The notes: a model not told the origin generated them from the sequence alone. A DNA stretch of 64,000 bases from Streptomyces lavendofoliae (GCF_014649735.1 NZ_BMTP01000003.1:248001-312000), one strand, 5' to 3'. Shown: positions 7,487 through 16,897, counted from the first letter of the stretch. Made by a program: numbers and translations.

Positions 7487-9571
7487 CTACGGCTCCCCGT
7501 CCCGGTCCTCCAGCAGCTCGAACCAGATCGACTTGCCCTCGCCGCGCGGGTCCACGCCCCACTCGTGCGCCAGCATCTCCATGAGGATCAGCCCGCGCCC
7601 CGACGACGCCATCTCACCCGGCCGGCGCCGGTGCGGCAGCTCGTCGCTGGCGTCCGCCACCTCCACCCGCAGCCGCCGCTTGCCGTGGTCCCCGGTCGCC
7701 TCCGCCACCAGCAGCGCGTCGCCGTCGGTGTGCACCAGCACGTTGGTGACCATCTCGGACACCATCAGGACCGCCGAGTCGACCTGCTCGGGGTCCGCCC
7801 AGTCGTGCAGCAGCTCCCGCAGGTGCTGCCGGGCCGCCGCGATCCGCTCCGGCTCCGCCTGCGCGATCGTCATCGCGGTACGCCGGGCGGCGGCCGTCCG
7901 CAGCGGGGCCCCGGTCCGTGACAGCAGCAGCACCGCGATGTCGTCCTCGCGGCGGTCGGCGAGCGGACCGGTGGTGTGGTGCGAGCCGGGCCCGTGCACG
8001 GCCTGCACCAGGTTGTCGGCCAGCACCTCCAGCGACTCGCCCTCGGTGTCGTGCCGCTCCAGCAGCGTGCGGATCCGGTCCCAGCCGGTCTCCAGGTCGT
8101 GCCCGCCCGTCTCCAGCAGCCCGTCCGTGCAGATCATCAGCGTCTCGCCGGGCTCCAGCGTGAGCCGCGTCGTCGGATAGTCGGTGTCCGGGACGATGCC
8201 CAGCGGCAGCCCGCCCGCCGTCGGCCGCAGCATCACCGTGCCGTCGGCCATCCGGATCGCCGGGTCGGGGTGCCCCGCCCGCGCGATGTCGAGCGTCCCC
8301 GTCGCCGGGTCCACCTCCAGGTACAGGCACGTCGCGAACCGCGCCGCCCCGTGGTCGCCCTCGGCCCCGTCCGTGATGCCGTACAGGAAGCGCGAGGCCC
8401 GGGACAGCACCGCGTCCGGGCGGTGGCCCTCCGAGGCGTAGGCGCGCAGCGCGATCCGCAGCTGCCCCATCAGCCCGGCCGCCCGCACGTCGTGCCCCTG
8501 CACGTCGCCGATCACCAGCGCGATGCGCCCGCCGGGCAGCTGGATCATGTCGTACCAGTCGCCGCCGACCTGGAGCCCGCCGCCGGTCGGGACGTACCGC
8601 GCGGCCACCTCCATGCCGGGGATGGCCGGGCCCAGGACCGGCATCATCGTGCGCTGGAGACCCAGCGACAGCTCCCGCTCCGACTCGGCGACCCCCGCCC
8701 GCGCCAGGGCCTGCGCCAGCATCCGCGCCACGGTCGTCAGGACCGACCGCTCGTCCGGCGTGAACGACACCGGATAGGTGAACGCCGCCATCCAGGCGCC
8801 CATGGTGCGTCCCGCCACGATCAGCGGCAGGAACGCCCACGACTCCCTGCCGAAACGTTGCGCCAGGGGCCAGGTCGCCGGGAAACGGGCCCGGTACTCC
8901 TCCGGAGTCGGCAGGTAGATCGCCCGCCCGGTCCGCACCACCTCGGCGGCCGGGTAGTCGGTGTCCAGCGGCATGTCCGTGAAGGGGCCGTCGTCACCCG
9001 CGTTGTGCCCGTGGTGCCCGATGATCGTCAGCCGGTCGCCCGAGACGCCGAACACCGCGAGCCCGTCCGGCGAGAAGCCCGGCATCGACAGCGAGGCAGC
9101 CACCCGCAGCACCTCCGCCGTGGACCGCGCCTCGGCCAGCGCCCGCCCCGCGTCCAGCAGGAACGCCTCCCGCGACCGCCGCCAGTCGCCCGTCACGGGC
9201 GTACGGGCCGCCGTGCCGGGCTGCGGCTCGGCGACCTCCTGGAGGGTGCCGACCAGCTGGTAGTCGGTGCCCTCGACGAACGGCTTCGACCGGCTGCGTA
9301 CGGTACGGATCACCCGCCCGCTCTCGTCCATGATCCGCAGCCGCGCCTCGGCGAGGGTGCCCTCCAGCACGGCGAGGTTCACGATCCCGTCGATCTCGTT
9401 CCAGTCGACCGGGTGGAAGCGGGAGCGTACGGCCGCCTCCGACAGCTCGACCGGCTCGGCGGGCAGCCCGAGCAGCCGGGCCGCCTCCGCGTCGAGGGTG
9501 ACGATCCCGGAGGCGTTGTCCCAGCGCCACAGGCCCGTCGCGATGGCGGCCAGGACGTCCTCGGTGCGCAT
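7487..9571 (-). CDS. PAS-GAF-PP2C (SpoIIE)-HATPase multidomain regulator
   Basis: A 694-residue signalling protein. Domain order: PAS-like sensor (about 1-110), GAF (about 135-300, WAFLPLIVAGRTMGAWM), SpoIIE/PP2C phosphatase (about 320-535, GGDWYDMIQLPGGRIALVIGDVQGHD and ICTDGLLETGG), and a C-terminal anti-sigma-type HATPase (about 555-690, LMVSEMVTNVLVHT and SGRGLILMEMLAHEWGV). Such proteins work in partner switching: the phosphatase dephosphorylates an anti-anti-sigma factor and the HATPase may act as anti-sigma kinase. Streptomyces has dozens. The sigma factor controlled is not encoded nearby. There are no membrane segments, so it is cytosolic. Confidence 0.93.
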   Translation of the reverse strand: MRTEDVLAAIATGLWRWDNASGIVTLDAEAARLLGLPAEPVELSEAAVRSRFHPVDWNEIDGIVNLAVLEGTLAEARLRIMDESGRVIRTVRSRSKPFVEGTDYQLVGTLQEVAEPQPGTAARTPVTGDWRRSREAFLLDAGRALAEARSTAEVLRVAASLSMPGFSPDGLAVFGVSGDRLTIIGHHGHNAGDDGPFTDMPLDTDYPAAEVVRTGRAIYLPTPEEYRARFPATWPLAQRFGRESWAFLPLIVAGRTMGAWMAAFTYPVSFTPDERSVLTTVARMLAQALARAGVAESERELSLGLQRTMMPVLGPAIPGMEVAARYVPTGGGLQVGGDWYDMIQLPGGRIALVIGDVQGHDVRAAGLMGQLRIALRAYASEGHRPDAVLSRASRFLYGITDGAEGDHGAARFATCLYLEVDPATGTLDIARAGHPDPAIRMADGTVMLRPTAGGLPLGIVPDTDYPTTRLTLEPGETLMICTDGLLETGGHDLETGWDRIRTLLERHDTEGESLEVLADNLVQAVHGPGSHHTTGPLADRREDDIAVLLLSRTGAPLRTAAARRTAMTIAQAEPERIAAARQHLRELLHDWADPEQVDSAVLMVSEMVTNVLVHTDGDALLVAEATGDHGKRRLRVEVADASDELPHRRRPGEMASSGRGLILMEMLAHEWGVDPRGEGKSIWFELLEDRDGEP

Positions 9572-9693
9572 TGCCCCACTCTAAGAAGAGGAACCGATCA
9601 GCCGCCACCGAGCTGTGCCCCGGCGATCTTGGCGAGCCCGGTAACCTTGACGCGTCGAGCCAAACCCCCACCCCGAAGACTGGATGAACGACG

Positions 9694-11460
9694 ATGCATC
9701 GGTACAGGTCCCACACCTGCGGCGAGCTCCGCGCCTCTGACGTCGGCACCGACGTCCGGCTGAGCGGCTGGCTGCACAATCGGCGCGACCTGGGCGGCAT
9801 CCTCTTCATCGATCTGCGCGACCACTACGGCATCACGCAGCTCGTCGCCCGTCCCGGCACCGCCGCGTACGAGGCGCTCGACAAGCAGACCAAGGAGTCG
9901 GTCGTCCGCATCGACGGCAAGGTCGTCTCGCGCGGTGCCGAGAACATCAACACCGAGCTTCCCACCGGCGAGATCGAGGTCGAGGTCTCCGAGGTCGAGG
10001 TCCTCGGCGCGTCCGCCCCGCTGCCGTTCACCATCAACACGGACGACGGCGTCAACGAGGAGCGGCGCCTGGAGTACCGCTTCCTCGACCTGCGCCGCGA
10101 GCGCATGCACCGCAACATCATGCTGCGCTCGGCGGTCATCGCCGCCATCCGCTCCAAGATGGTGGCCCTCGGCTTCAACGAGATGGCGACCCCGATCCTC
10201 ACCGCGACCTCCCCCGAGGGCGCCCGTGACTTCGTCGTCCCCTCCCGCCTGAACCCGGGCAAGTTCTACGCCCTGCCGCAGGCCCCGCAGCAGTTCAAGC
10301 AGCTGCTGATGATCTCCGGCTTCGACCGCTACTTCCAGATCGCGCCCTGCTTCCGCGACGAGGACGCCCGTGCCGACCGCTCACCGGGCGAGTTCTACCA
10401 GCTCGACGTGGAGATGAGCTTCGTCGAGCAGGAGGACGTCTTCCAGCCGATCGAGAAGCTGATGACCGAGCTGTTCGAGGAGTTCGGCGGCGGCCGTCAC
10501 GTCACCTCCCCGTTCCCGCGCATCCCGTTCCGCGAGTCGATGCTCAAGTACGGCAACGACAAGCCGGACCTCCGCACCGACCTGGAGCTCGTCGACATCA
10601 CCGACGTCTTCGAGAAGTCCGAGTTCAAGGCATTCGCGGGCAAGCACGTCCGCGCGCTGGCCGTGCCGGACACCGGTGACCAGCCGCGCAAGTTCTTCGA
10701 CGGCCTCGGCGACTACGCCGTCTCCCTCGGCGCCAAGGGTCTGGCCTGGGTCCGCGTCGGCGAGGGCAACGCGCTGACCGGCCCGATCGCCAAGTTCCTC
10801 ACCGAGGAGAACGTCAAGGTCCTCACCGAGCGCCTCGGCCTGGAGCCCGGACACGCCGTGTTCTTCGGCGCCGGCGAGTTCGACGAGGTCTCCAAGATCA
10901 TGGGCCCGGTCCGGGTCGAGGCCGCCAAGCGCGCCGGCCGCTTCGAGGAGAACGTCTTCCGGTTCGCCTGGATCGTCGACTTCCCGATGTACGAGAAGGA
11001 CGAGGAGACCGGCAGGATCGACTTCTCGCACAACCCCTTCTCGATGCCGCAGGGCGGCCTGGAGGCCCTGGAGACCCAGGACCCGCTGGACGTCCTGGGC
11101 TGGCAGTACGACATCGTCTGCAACGGCATCGAGCTGTCCTCCGGCGCCATCCGGAACCACGAGCCCGACATCATGTTCAAGGCCTTCGAGATCGCCGGGT
11201 ACTCCCGCGAGACCGTCGAGACCGAGTTCGCCGGCATGCTCCGTGCCTTCCAGTACGGCGCCCCGCCGCACGGCGGCATCGCCCCGGGCGTCGACCGCAT
11301 CGTCATGCTCCTGGCCGACGAGCCCAACATCCGCGAGACGATCGCCTTCCCGCTCAACGGCAACGCCCAGGACCTGATGATGGGCGCCCCGACCGAGCTG
11401 GACGAGGCCCGCCTCAAGGAGCTGAACATCGCGCTCCGCAAGCCGGTCGCCGACAAGTAG
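9694..11460 (+). CDS. aspS: Aspartyl-tRNA synthetase
   Basis: A class II aminoacyl-tRNA synthetase of 588 residues, charging tRNA-Asp (in bacteria without AsnRS the enzyme also makes Asp-tRNA-Asn). It has an N-terminal OB-fold anticodon-binding domain (about 1-105), motif 2 [24 protein letters not shown], a GAD insertion domain (about 300-420), and motif 3 [14 protein letters not shown] near the C-terminus. The length is as expected. It is divergent from the SpoIIE regulator, with 122 bases between starts, and ends in a terminator. Confidence 0.98.
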   Translation: MHRYRSHTCGELRASDVGTDVRLSGWLHNRRDLGGILFIDLRDHYGITQLVARPGTAAYEALDKQTKESVVRIDGKVVSRGAENINTELPTGEIEVEVSEVEVLGASAPLPFTINTDDGVNEERRLEYRFLDLRRERMHRNIMLRSAVIAAIRSKMVALGFNEMATPILTATSPEGARDFVVPSRLNPGKFYALPQAPQQFKQLLMISGFDRYFQIAPCFRDEDARADRSPGEFYQLDVEMSFVEQEDVFQPIEKLMTELFEEFGGGRHVTSPFPRIPFRESMLKYGNDKPDLRTDLELVDITDVFEKSEFKAFAGKHVRALAVPDTGDQPRKFFDGLGDYAVSLGAKGLAWVRVGEGNALTGPIAKFLTEENVKVLTERLGLEPGHAVFFGAGEFDEVSKIMGPVRVEAAKRAGRFEENVFRFAWIVDFPMYEKDEETGRIDFSHNPFSMPQGGLEALETQDPLDVLGWQYDIVCNGIELSSGAIRNHEPDIMFKAFEIAGYSRETVETEFAGMLRAFQYGAPPHGGIAPGVDRIVMLLADEPNIRETIAFPLNGNAQDLMMGAPTELDEARLKELNIALRKPVADK

Positions 11461-11480
11461 TCCGCCGCCGCTGTACGACG

Positions 11481-11513
11481 AAGGGCCCGGGATCCTCGGA
11501 TTCCGGGCCTTTT
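11481..11513 (+). terminator. aspS terminator
   Basis: AAGGGCCCGGGATCC pairs with GGATTCCGGGCCTTTT around a short loop, followed by TTTT. This is the most canonical intrinsic terminator in the window, 20 bases after the aspS stop. Confidence 0.85.
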
Positions 11514-11573
11514 CCGTTCCCGGGCTCACCGCCCGGGTGCGCAAGCCCCGCAGCTGCGGTTCCCGTACGCCGG

Positions 11574-12008
11574 TCAGGGCAGCGGGAGGCCGAGTTCGGC
11601 CCACACGGTCTTCTGCGGGGCGGGGCCGGGTGTGGTGCCCCAGCGGTCGGCGAGCGCATCGACGAGGAGCAGCCCACGGCCGGACTCCGCGTCGAGCGAG
11701 GACGGGCGGCGGTGGGGAAGCGCGTCGGCCCGGGTGTCCGTGACCTCGATGCGGAGGACGCCCTCACCGGCGAGGAGCGCGAGCCGGAAGCTCCGGCCGG
11801 CCACGCGGCCGTGCGTGGCGGCGTTGGCCGCGAGCTCCGCCACGAGCTGCGCGGCGGCCTCGGCCACGCGGTACGGCACCTCGGGCCGGGTCCGCAACCA
11901 CTCCACGGCAAGCAGCCGGGCGAGTCGGGCTCCGCGTGGCGTGGGGGACAGCAGCGCACGGAAACGAGCGAAGCCGGAGGGGAGTTGAGTGACGTCGGTC
12001 TGGTTCAC
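11574..12008 (-). CDS. HATPase-domain regulator (anti-sigma/AbaA-type)
   Basis: A small ATP-binding protein of the histidine-kinase-like ATPase family, about 144 residues from GTG at 12008 (MNQTDVTQLPSGF). A longer frame opens at 12089 but has no family-like content. The N box is LVAELAANAATHG and the G1 region RIEVTDTRADALP; SLDAESGRGLLLVDALADRWG is the lid and G2. In Streptomyces such genes commonly sit next to an XRE-DUF5753 gene and a DUF397 gene, as in the abaA and whiJ loci, and that arrangement is seen here (divergent from the XRE gene). A role in developmental or antibiotic regulation is inferred from that context. Confidence 0.85.
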   Translation of the reverse strand: MNQTDVTQLPSGFARFRALLSPTPRGARLARLLAVEWLRTRPEVPYRVAEAAAQLVAELAANAATHGRVAGRSFRLALLAGEGVLRIEVTDTRADALPHRRPSSLDAESGRGLLLVDALADRWGTTPGPAPQKTVWAELGLPLP

Positions 12009-12166
12009 ATCGCCGAGCCTGGCCGCCCCCGCCTGGTCGTGACCAGTGACATCGCCACTGCGTAGAGTGACTGTCCGGAGCTTGTCCACTGCTGTCCGGT
12101 CTGTCCGGGCGAGCCGCAGGGGTAGGGGCGTCGCGGCACGACAGCGCGGACGGAGAGGTGCGGGGC

Positions 12167-13047
12167 ATGTCGGTGGACGGTGGGACCGGAGTGCGACGGC
12201 TCAAGAGCGAGGCGGACGAGCCGGGATGGGAGGTGGACCCGGACGACGACTGGGGCGTGGCCGTCATCGCCACGGTGGGGCGGCAGGTGAAGCTGCGGAG
12301 GGAGGCGGTGGGGATGCGCGCCGCCGACTTCGGTGTGGCCGTCGGGTACGGCGAGGATCTCGTCTACAAGATCGAGGGCGGTAAGCGGATCCCCCGCCCC
12401 GAGTTCCTGGACAGGGCGGACGAGGTGTTGAGGGCGGGTGGCCTGCTGTCGGCCATGAAGGAGGACGTGGCGAAGGTCCGGTACCCGAAGAAGGTCCGGG
12501 AACTGGCCAAGCTGGAGGCCCAGGCGGTGGAGCTCCAGCTGTACGACCCGCTCAACATCCATGGCCTGTTGCAGACACCGGAGTACGCCCGCGGGCTGCT
12601 GCTCATGCGACGGCCGGCGTACTCGCAGGACGAGGTGGAGCGGATGGTGGCCGGTCGTATGGCCCGCAAGTCCGTCTTCGATCGTGACCCGGCGCCGAGA
12701 TGGGGTTCGTCCTGGAGGAATGGACGCTTCGGCGCCCGCTGGGCGGACGGACACGGCTGCGCGCCCAGCTCGAACACCTGCTCGCGGTGGCCCACATGCG
12801 GCACGTCGAGCTTCAGGTGATGCCGATGGACCGGGAGGAACACGCGGGCATCGCGGGCGGCATCGAGGTACTGAAGTTCGCGGACGGCGCGGCGGTCGGG
12901 CGCTCCCTGGCTGTGGCCAACGGCCGCCCCGTGACCGAGCGGAAGCAGCTCCATATCCTTGAGTTGCGCTATGGCATCATCCGGGCTCAGGCTCTCACTC
13001 CCCGTGAGTCGAGAGCCTTCATCGAGCAACTGCTGGGAGAGACATGA
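12167..13047 (+). pseudogene. XRE-DUF5753 (WhiJ-like) regulator with a one-base frameshift
   Basis: An N-terminal helix-turn-helix (VGRQVKLRREAVGMRAADFG...YKIEGGKRIPRPEFLDRADEVL) is followed by a DUF5753 domain (IHGLLQTPEYARGLLLMRRP). After FDRDPAP the frame becomes nonsense and ends at 12820. The adjacent frame continues from 12698 with EMGFVLEEWTLRRPLGG to the natural DUF5753 end at 13047 (ESRAFIEQLLGET). Inserting one G between 12697 and 12698 restores the expected FDRDPAPEMGF. The start is the ATG at 12167. The 3' end overlaps the DUF397 start by ATGA, as in intact loci. Apart from this base the gene looks intact, so either a recent mutation or a sequencing error fits. Confidence 0.85.
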
Positions 13048-13253
13048 TCCGCAACACCTCGGCCGGGAACGGCTCCGGACTGGCGTGGTTCAAGAGCAGC
13101 TACAGCAGCAGCAGCGAGGGCGACTCCTGCGTCGAGGTCGCCACCTCCCCCGGCACGGTCCACGTCCGCGACTCCAAGTGCCTGGACGGCCCGCGGCTCG
13201 TCCTCACCCCGACGGCCTGGTCGAGCTTCGTCCCGTACGCCTCGGGCAACTGA
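13044..13253 (+). CDS. DUF397 protein
   Basis: A 69-residue DUF397 protein with the hallmark WFKSSYSSSSEGDSCVEVA and VHVRDSKCLDGPRLVLTPTAWSSFV. DUF397 proteins are cognate partners of XRE-DUF5753 regulators such as WhiJ and are proposed to modulate their DNA binding. The ATG overlaps the stop of the upstream regulator gene (ATGA at 13044-13047), so translation is normally coupled. The frameshift upstream may therefore reduce expression of this gene. Confidence 0.93.
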   Translation: MIRNTSAGNGSGLAWFKSSYSSSSEGDSCVEVATSPGTVHVRDSKCLDGPRLVLTPTAWSSFVPYASGN

Positions 13254-13266
13254 CCGCACCGAGCGC

Positions 13267-13304
13267 ACGCGCCCACGTCCGGCCCACGCCGGGGCAGGGC
13301 GCGT
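13267..13304 (+). terminator. Possible DUF397 terminator
   Basis: ACGCGCCC (13267-13274) pairs with GGGCGCGT (13297-13304), with a smaller inner CCGG pairing in the loop, then CGTCTTGAGCTTTT. It is a weak hairpin but correctly placed 14 bases after the stop. Confidence 0.4.
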
Positions 13305-13434
13305 CGTCTTGAGCTTTTCGACTCGCGGCGGCAGGAGCGGTCCTCATCACATGGTCGAATTTTCGGGTGCAACGATGCTCCCGAGATCGGCCGAATGCCG
13401 CTCGCGCCGTCCGGCGGGTGTGTACGACGCGGAA

Positions 13435-13460
13435 CCGCCGCCCTCCGGGGAGGACGGCGG
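13435..13460 (-). terminator. metG terminator
   Basis: CCGCCGCCCTCC and AGGACGGCGG arms (13435-13446 and 13451-13460), stem of about 11 pairs with one mismatch and a tight loop, 34 bases beyond the metG stop. It may also catch readthrough from the DUF397 side. Confidence 0.6.
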
Positions 13461-13493
13461 TCCGGGTCCTGCGGTGTGGAGAGAAGGAGGGGG

Positions 13494-15101
13494 TCAGTCC
13501 TTCTTCGGCTCCTCCAGGCGCGGGAAGAGGACCGCGCCCTTGGTGACCGTGGCGCCGGTGGGGAGCAGGCCCCAGGTGGCGGCGGAGTCGACGGTCTGCT
13601 CGGCGAGCGCGCCCAGGACGGACTCGGCGCCGAGGGAGTCCCAGAGCTTCTGGGAGGTGTCCGGCATGATCGGGTTCAGCAGCACGGCGACCGCGCGGAG
13701 CGACTCGGCGGCGGTGTAGAGGATCGTCGCCAGGCGGGCGCGGCCCTCGTCGCTGTCGTCCTTCGCGACCTTCCAGGGCTCCTGCTCCGTGATGTAGCCG
13801 TTGACCTGCTTCACGAAGTCGAAGATCGCCAGGATGCCGCCCTGGAAGTCCAGCTCCTCGCCGATCTTCCGGTCGGCCTCGGCGACCGCCTTGGCCAGGC
13901 CGTCGCGGACCGCCTGCTCGGCGTCACCGGCGGCCGTGGCCTCCGGGAGGGCGCCCCCGAAGTACTTGCCGACCATCGCCGCGACGCGCGAGGCGAGGTT
14001 GCCGTAGTCGTTGGCCAGCTCGGAGGTGTAGCGGGCGGTGAAGTCCTCCCACGAGAACGAGCCGTCGCTGCCGAAGGCGATCGCCCGCAGGAAGTACCAG
14101 CGGTAGGCGTCCACGCCGAAGTGCGAGGTGAGGTCCTGCGGCTTGATGCCCGTCAGGTTCGACTTCGACATCTTCTCGCCGCCGACCATCAGCCAGCCGT
14201 TGGCCGCCACCTTGCCGGGAACCGGCAGGCCCTGCGCCATCAGCATCGCCGGCCAGATCACCGCGTGGAACCGCAGGATGTCCTTGCCGACGAGGTGGAC
14301 GTTCGCCGGGAACGTCTCGTCGAACTTCTCCTGGTTCGAGCCGTAGCCGACGGCCGTCGCGTAATTCAGGAGCGCGTCGACCCACACGTAGATGACGTGC
14401 TTGTCGTCCCACGGGATCGGGATGCCCCAGTCGAAGGTCGACCGGGAGATGGAGAGGTCCTGAAGGCCCTGCTTCACGAAGTTCAGGACCTCGTTGCGGG
14501 CCGACTCGGGCTGGATGAAGTCCGGGTTCGCCTCGTAGAACTCCAGCAGCTTCGGACCGTACTCGCTGAGCTTGAAGAAGTAGTTCTCCTCCTTGAGGAT
14601 CTCCACCGGCTTCTTGTGGACGGGGCACAGCTTGGTGCCCTGCTCGTCCTCGATCAGGTCGCCGGGGAGCTTGTACTCCTCGCAGCCCACGCAGTACGGG
14701 CCTTCGTACCCGCCCTTGTAGATCTCACCCTTGTCGTACAGGTCCTGCACGAACTCCTGCACACGGTCCGTGTGCCGCTTCTCCGTCGTACGGATGAAGT
14801 CGTCGTTCGCGATGTCCAGGTGCTCCCAGAGGGGCTTCCACGCCTCCTCGACGAGCTTGTCGCACCACTCCTGCGGGGTGACCCCGTTCGCGTCGGCCGT
14901 GCGCATGATCTTCTGACCGTGCTCGTCCGTGCCGGTGAGGTACCACACCTTCTCGCCGCGCTGACGGTGCCAGCGGGTGAGCACGTCGCCTGCGACGGTC
15001 GTGTAGGCGTGGCCCAGGTGAGGAGCGTCGTTGACGTAGTAGATGGGGGTCGTGACGTAGAACGCCTTCGCCCCCTGCTTCTCGGATCCAGTGGCCGCCA
15101 T
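13494..15101 (-). CDS. metG: Methionyl-tRNA synthetase
   Basis: A class I aminoacyl-tRNA synthetase, 535 residues, charging initiator and elongator tRNA-Met. The HIGH-type signature is HLGHAYTT (about 27-34) and KMSKS is in VGGEKMSKSNLTG. The zinc knuckle region carries CVGCEEYKLPGDL and CPVH, one CxxC-type pair plus one further Cys. The alpha-helical anticodon-binding domain follows, with the NPIMPDTSQKLWDSLG end. There is no C-terminal tRNA-binding dimer domain, usual for actinobacteria. The ATG at 15101 lies only 7 bases after a TAGGAT hexamer, so the mRNA is probably nearly leaderless. Confidence 0.98.
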   Translation of the reverse strand: MAATGSEKQGAKAFYVTTPIYYVNDAPHLGHAYTTVAGDVLTRWHRQRGEKVWYLTGTDEHGQKIMRTADANGVTPQEWCDKLVEEAWKPLWEHLDIANDDFIRTTEKRHTDRVQEFVQDLYDKGEIYKGGYEGPYCVGCEEYKLPGDLIEDEQGTKLCPVHKKPVEILKEENYFFKLSEYGPKLLEFYEANPDFIQPESARNEVLNFVKQGLQDLSISRSTFDWGIPIPWDDKHVIYVWVDALLNYATAVGYGSNQEKFDETFPANVHLVGKDILRFHAVIWPAMLMAQGLPVPGKVAANGWLMVGGEKMSKSNLTGIKPQDLTSHFGVDAYRWYFLRAIAFGSDGSFSWEDFTARYTSELANDYGNLASRVAAMVGKYFGGALPEATAAGDAEQAVRDGLAKAVAEADRKIGEELDFQGGILAIFDFVKQVNGYITEQEPWKVAKDDSDEGRARLATILYTAAESLRAVAVLLNPIMPDTSQKLWDSLGAESVLGALAEQTVDSAATWGLLPTGATVTKGAVLFPRLEEPKKD

Positions 15102-15108
15102 GGTCGAA

Positions 15109-15114
15109 ATCCTA
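15109..15114 (-). promoter_or_regulatory. Putative metG -10 element, near-leaderless start
   Basis: TAGGAT on the minus strand ends 7 bases before the metG ATG. That places the transcription start at or just before the start codon, a frequent arrangement in Streptomyces. No good -35 is visible 17 bases upstream. Confidence 0.4.
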
Positions 15115-15130
15115 TCCGTCCCCGGAAGCT

Positions 15131-15167
15131 CCCCTCACCCTCGTTTCGGGGGAGGCGGGGTGAGGGG
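15131..15167 (-). terminator. Hairpin upstream of metG
   Basis: Perfect 10-base arms CCCCTCACCC (15131-15140) and GGGTGAGGGG (15158-15167). It lies upstream of the inferred metG promoter, so it most likely terminates the vWA-gene transcript rather than forming a metG leader. Confidence 0.5.
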
Positions 15168-15248
15168 GAGGGGGAGGGGAGGCGGTACGGGGGCGGCGGC
15201 GCGGCGGCGCCGGCCGGTCACGGCGCGCCGGAGGCCCGGTCGCGGCCG

Positions 15249-15276
15249 TCCGCCCGCCGGTGGCGGCGCGGGCGGA
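15249..15276 (-). terminator. Hairpin after the vWA gene
   Basis: TCCGCCCG (15249-15256) pairs with CGGGCGGA (15269-15276), 33 bases beyond the stop of the vWA gene on the minus strand. Confidence 0.5.
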
Positions 15277-15308
15277 GCGGGACGACCGGGCCCCGAGGGC
15301 GGTGCCGG

Positions 15309-16730
15309 CTAGACGGACCAGTCCGCGAGGACCCCCCGGTAGAACCTGGCGTGCGGGACGTCGCGCGGGGCCGGGCCCGCGTGGAAGAACCCGGCATTGG
15401 GCGCCTCCAGCTTGCGCAGGTAGTCGAACGCCTTGGCGTCCTCCTCGCCGAAGGCCACGAACTGCCAGTACACGTTCCCGTGGCTCGCCGCCGCGTCGGC
15501 CAGCGCCTGCGTGGCGGCCGTCCTGGACTCGGGCGCGCCGTCGGTCTGGAACAGCACGAGCGCGGGGCGGTCGGACGCGTCCGACTTCCCGTGCAGGTCC
15601 AGCACCTCGCGGACGGCCCGGTCGTAGTTCGTCCGCCCCATGCGGCCGAGCGAGTCGTGCAGCGCCTCGATCCTGCCCTCGACGTCGTCCAGGGTGACCT
15701 CGCCGGTGCCGTCGATCTCGGTCGAGAAGAAGACGACCGGGACGGTGGCCCTGTCGTCGAGGTGCGCGGCGAGCGCCAGCGCCTGCTCGGCAAGGTGCTG
15801 CGCGCTGCCGTCCTTGTAGTACGGCCGCATGGACCCGGACCGGTCGAGGACCAGGTACACGGTGGCCCGTGCGCCCACGAGCCCGCGCTTGCGCAGCACG
15901 GCACCCGCCGCCTTGTACGCCTCGGCCAGCTGGGGCGCCCGGCTCCTGACCCGCGCCGCCGAGTACGCGGGCTTGCCGGCGGGCGCGGCCGTCTCCGTCT
16001 CCGGTTCGGGTGCCGGTCCCGCTTCCGGCTCGGTGGCGGTGGTGGCTGCTTCCGGCGCCTCGGGGGAGGCCGGGTCCGGCTCCTCGGCGGTCGCCTCGGT
16101 GGCGGCGGCCTCCGGCTCGGCCTCGGGCTCCGGGTCGGTCGCCGGGGCGGCGGCCTCCGGCTCCGGCTCCGGCTCGGGCTCGGGCTCCGGGTCGGTCGCC
16201 GGGGCGGCGGCCTCCGGCTCGGGCTCCGGCTCGGGCTCCGGGTCGGTCGCCGGGGCGGCGGCCTCCGGCTCCGGGTCGGGCTCCGGCTCGGGCTTCGCCG
16301 CCTCCGGGGCGTCGCCCGCGTCGGCGGCGGGTTCCGGGGTGGCGTCCGGCTGGGGCGGGATGTCCGGCTTCTGGTCGGCGTTCCCGGGCTCGGCCTCCCG
16401 GGCCGCCGGGACCGAGGCGCGGCGGGTCGGCGGGTTGTCGAACGACGCCGCGACCAGGTCCGCCGCCGTCTGCTCCGGCGACGGGGACGCCGGCGAGGGG
16501 ACCGACCCCGCCGAGGTGGCCGGCTCCGACGAGGGCGCCGACGGCTGCGAAGGCTCCGCCGAGGACGCCGACGACTGGGGCGGGACCGTCGCCGACGGCT
16601 CCGCGGCCTCCGTGGGCTCCTCCCGGGGCACCGCACGTTCCGTCTGGGGCGGGACGGCGGCGGTCGCCGTCTCGTCGCGCTCCGCACGGTCGCGTCCAAA
16701 CACCTTGCGCAGCAAGCTCCGAATGCCCAT
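15309..16730 (-). CDS. vWA-domain protein with acidic Pro-Glu repeats (TerF-like vWA)
   Basis: A 473-residue protein. The start is taken at 16730 ([15 protein letters not shown]) because GAAAGG lies about 10 bases upstream; another ATG is six codons earlier. Residues 1-20 are basic, 20-250 are Pro/Glu/Ala/Ser-rich disordered sequence with tandem [15 protein letters not shown] units, and 260-473 form a von Willebrand A domain. The MIDAS motif is DRSGS (about 296-300), followed by a conserved Thr in GRTNYDRAV and [10 protein letters not shown]. The vWA resembles that of TerF in the tellurite/stress (Ter) systems, where such proteins act as metal-dependent scaffolds. It has no signal peptide and is probably cytosolic. 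Confidence 0.88.
   Translation of the reverse strand: MGIRSLLRKVFGRDRAERDETATAAVPPQTERAVPREEPTEAAEPSATVPPQSSASSAEPSQPSAPSSEPATSAGSVPSPASPSPEQTAADLVAASFDNPPTRRASVPAAREAEPGNADQKPDIPPQPDATPEPAADAGDAPEAAKPEPEPDPEPEAAAPATDPEPEPEPEPEAAAPATDPEPEPEPEPEPEAAAPATDPEPEAEPEAAATEATAEEPDPASPEAPEAATTATEPEAGPAPEPETETAAPAGKPAYSAARVRSRAPQLAEAYKAAGAVLRKRGLVGARATVYLVLDRSGSMRPYYKDGSAQHLAEQALALAAHLDDRATVPVVFFSTEIDGTGEVTLDDVEGRIEALHDSLGRMGRTNYDRAVREVLDLHGKSDASDRPALVLFQTDGAPESRTAATQALADAAASHGNVYWQFVAFGEEDAKAFDYLRKLEAPNAGFFHAGPAPRDVPHARFYRGVLADWSV
16116..16295. repeat. In-frame tandem repeat encoding [15 protein letters not shown] units
   Basis: Three to four copies of a 48-60-base unit (core GGTCGGTCGCCGGGGCGGCG, then CCTCCGGCTCCGGCTCG-type hexamers) inside the vWA gene. 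Copy number of the six-base GGCTCC/GGCTCG sub-unit differs between copies, all in multiples of three bases, so the frame is kept. Length variation between strains is likely. Confidence 0.8.
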
Positions 16731-16875
16731 GGGCGAGGCCTTTCGCATGTGGGGTGCCGTGTATGTCCGTACTGCTAGGAATCATCCCTGGCCAGGGCGG
16801 ACACGTAAGGTTAGCCGCCCCGAGCGGCGTGGAAAGGCAAGGGGCATTCGCGTCAACCCCACCCCGGACGTGCCG

Positions 16876-16897
16876 GATTCATCCGCCGTTCACCCCG
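16876..16897 (+). promoter_or_regulatory. PHO box (PhoP binding site) upstream of phoX
   Basis: Two adjacent 11-base direct repeats, GATTCATCCGC (16876-16886) and CGTTCACCCCG (16887-16897). They match the Streptomyces PHO-box unit, whose core is GTTCACC-like in 11-base steps. The site is 94 bases upstream of the phoX start, with TAACGT at 16926-16931 as a possible -10. PhoR-PhoP control under phosphate limitation is inferred from the site and from gene function. Confidence 0.65.

Noticed and set aside
13395-16778. A long plus-strand frame of more than 1100 codons opposite metG and the vWA gene
   Set aside because: It is an antisense shadow; its composition is Val/Arg/Leu/Gly-rich low complexity and it spans two real genes and their terminators.
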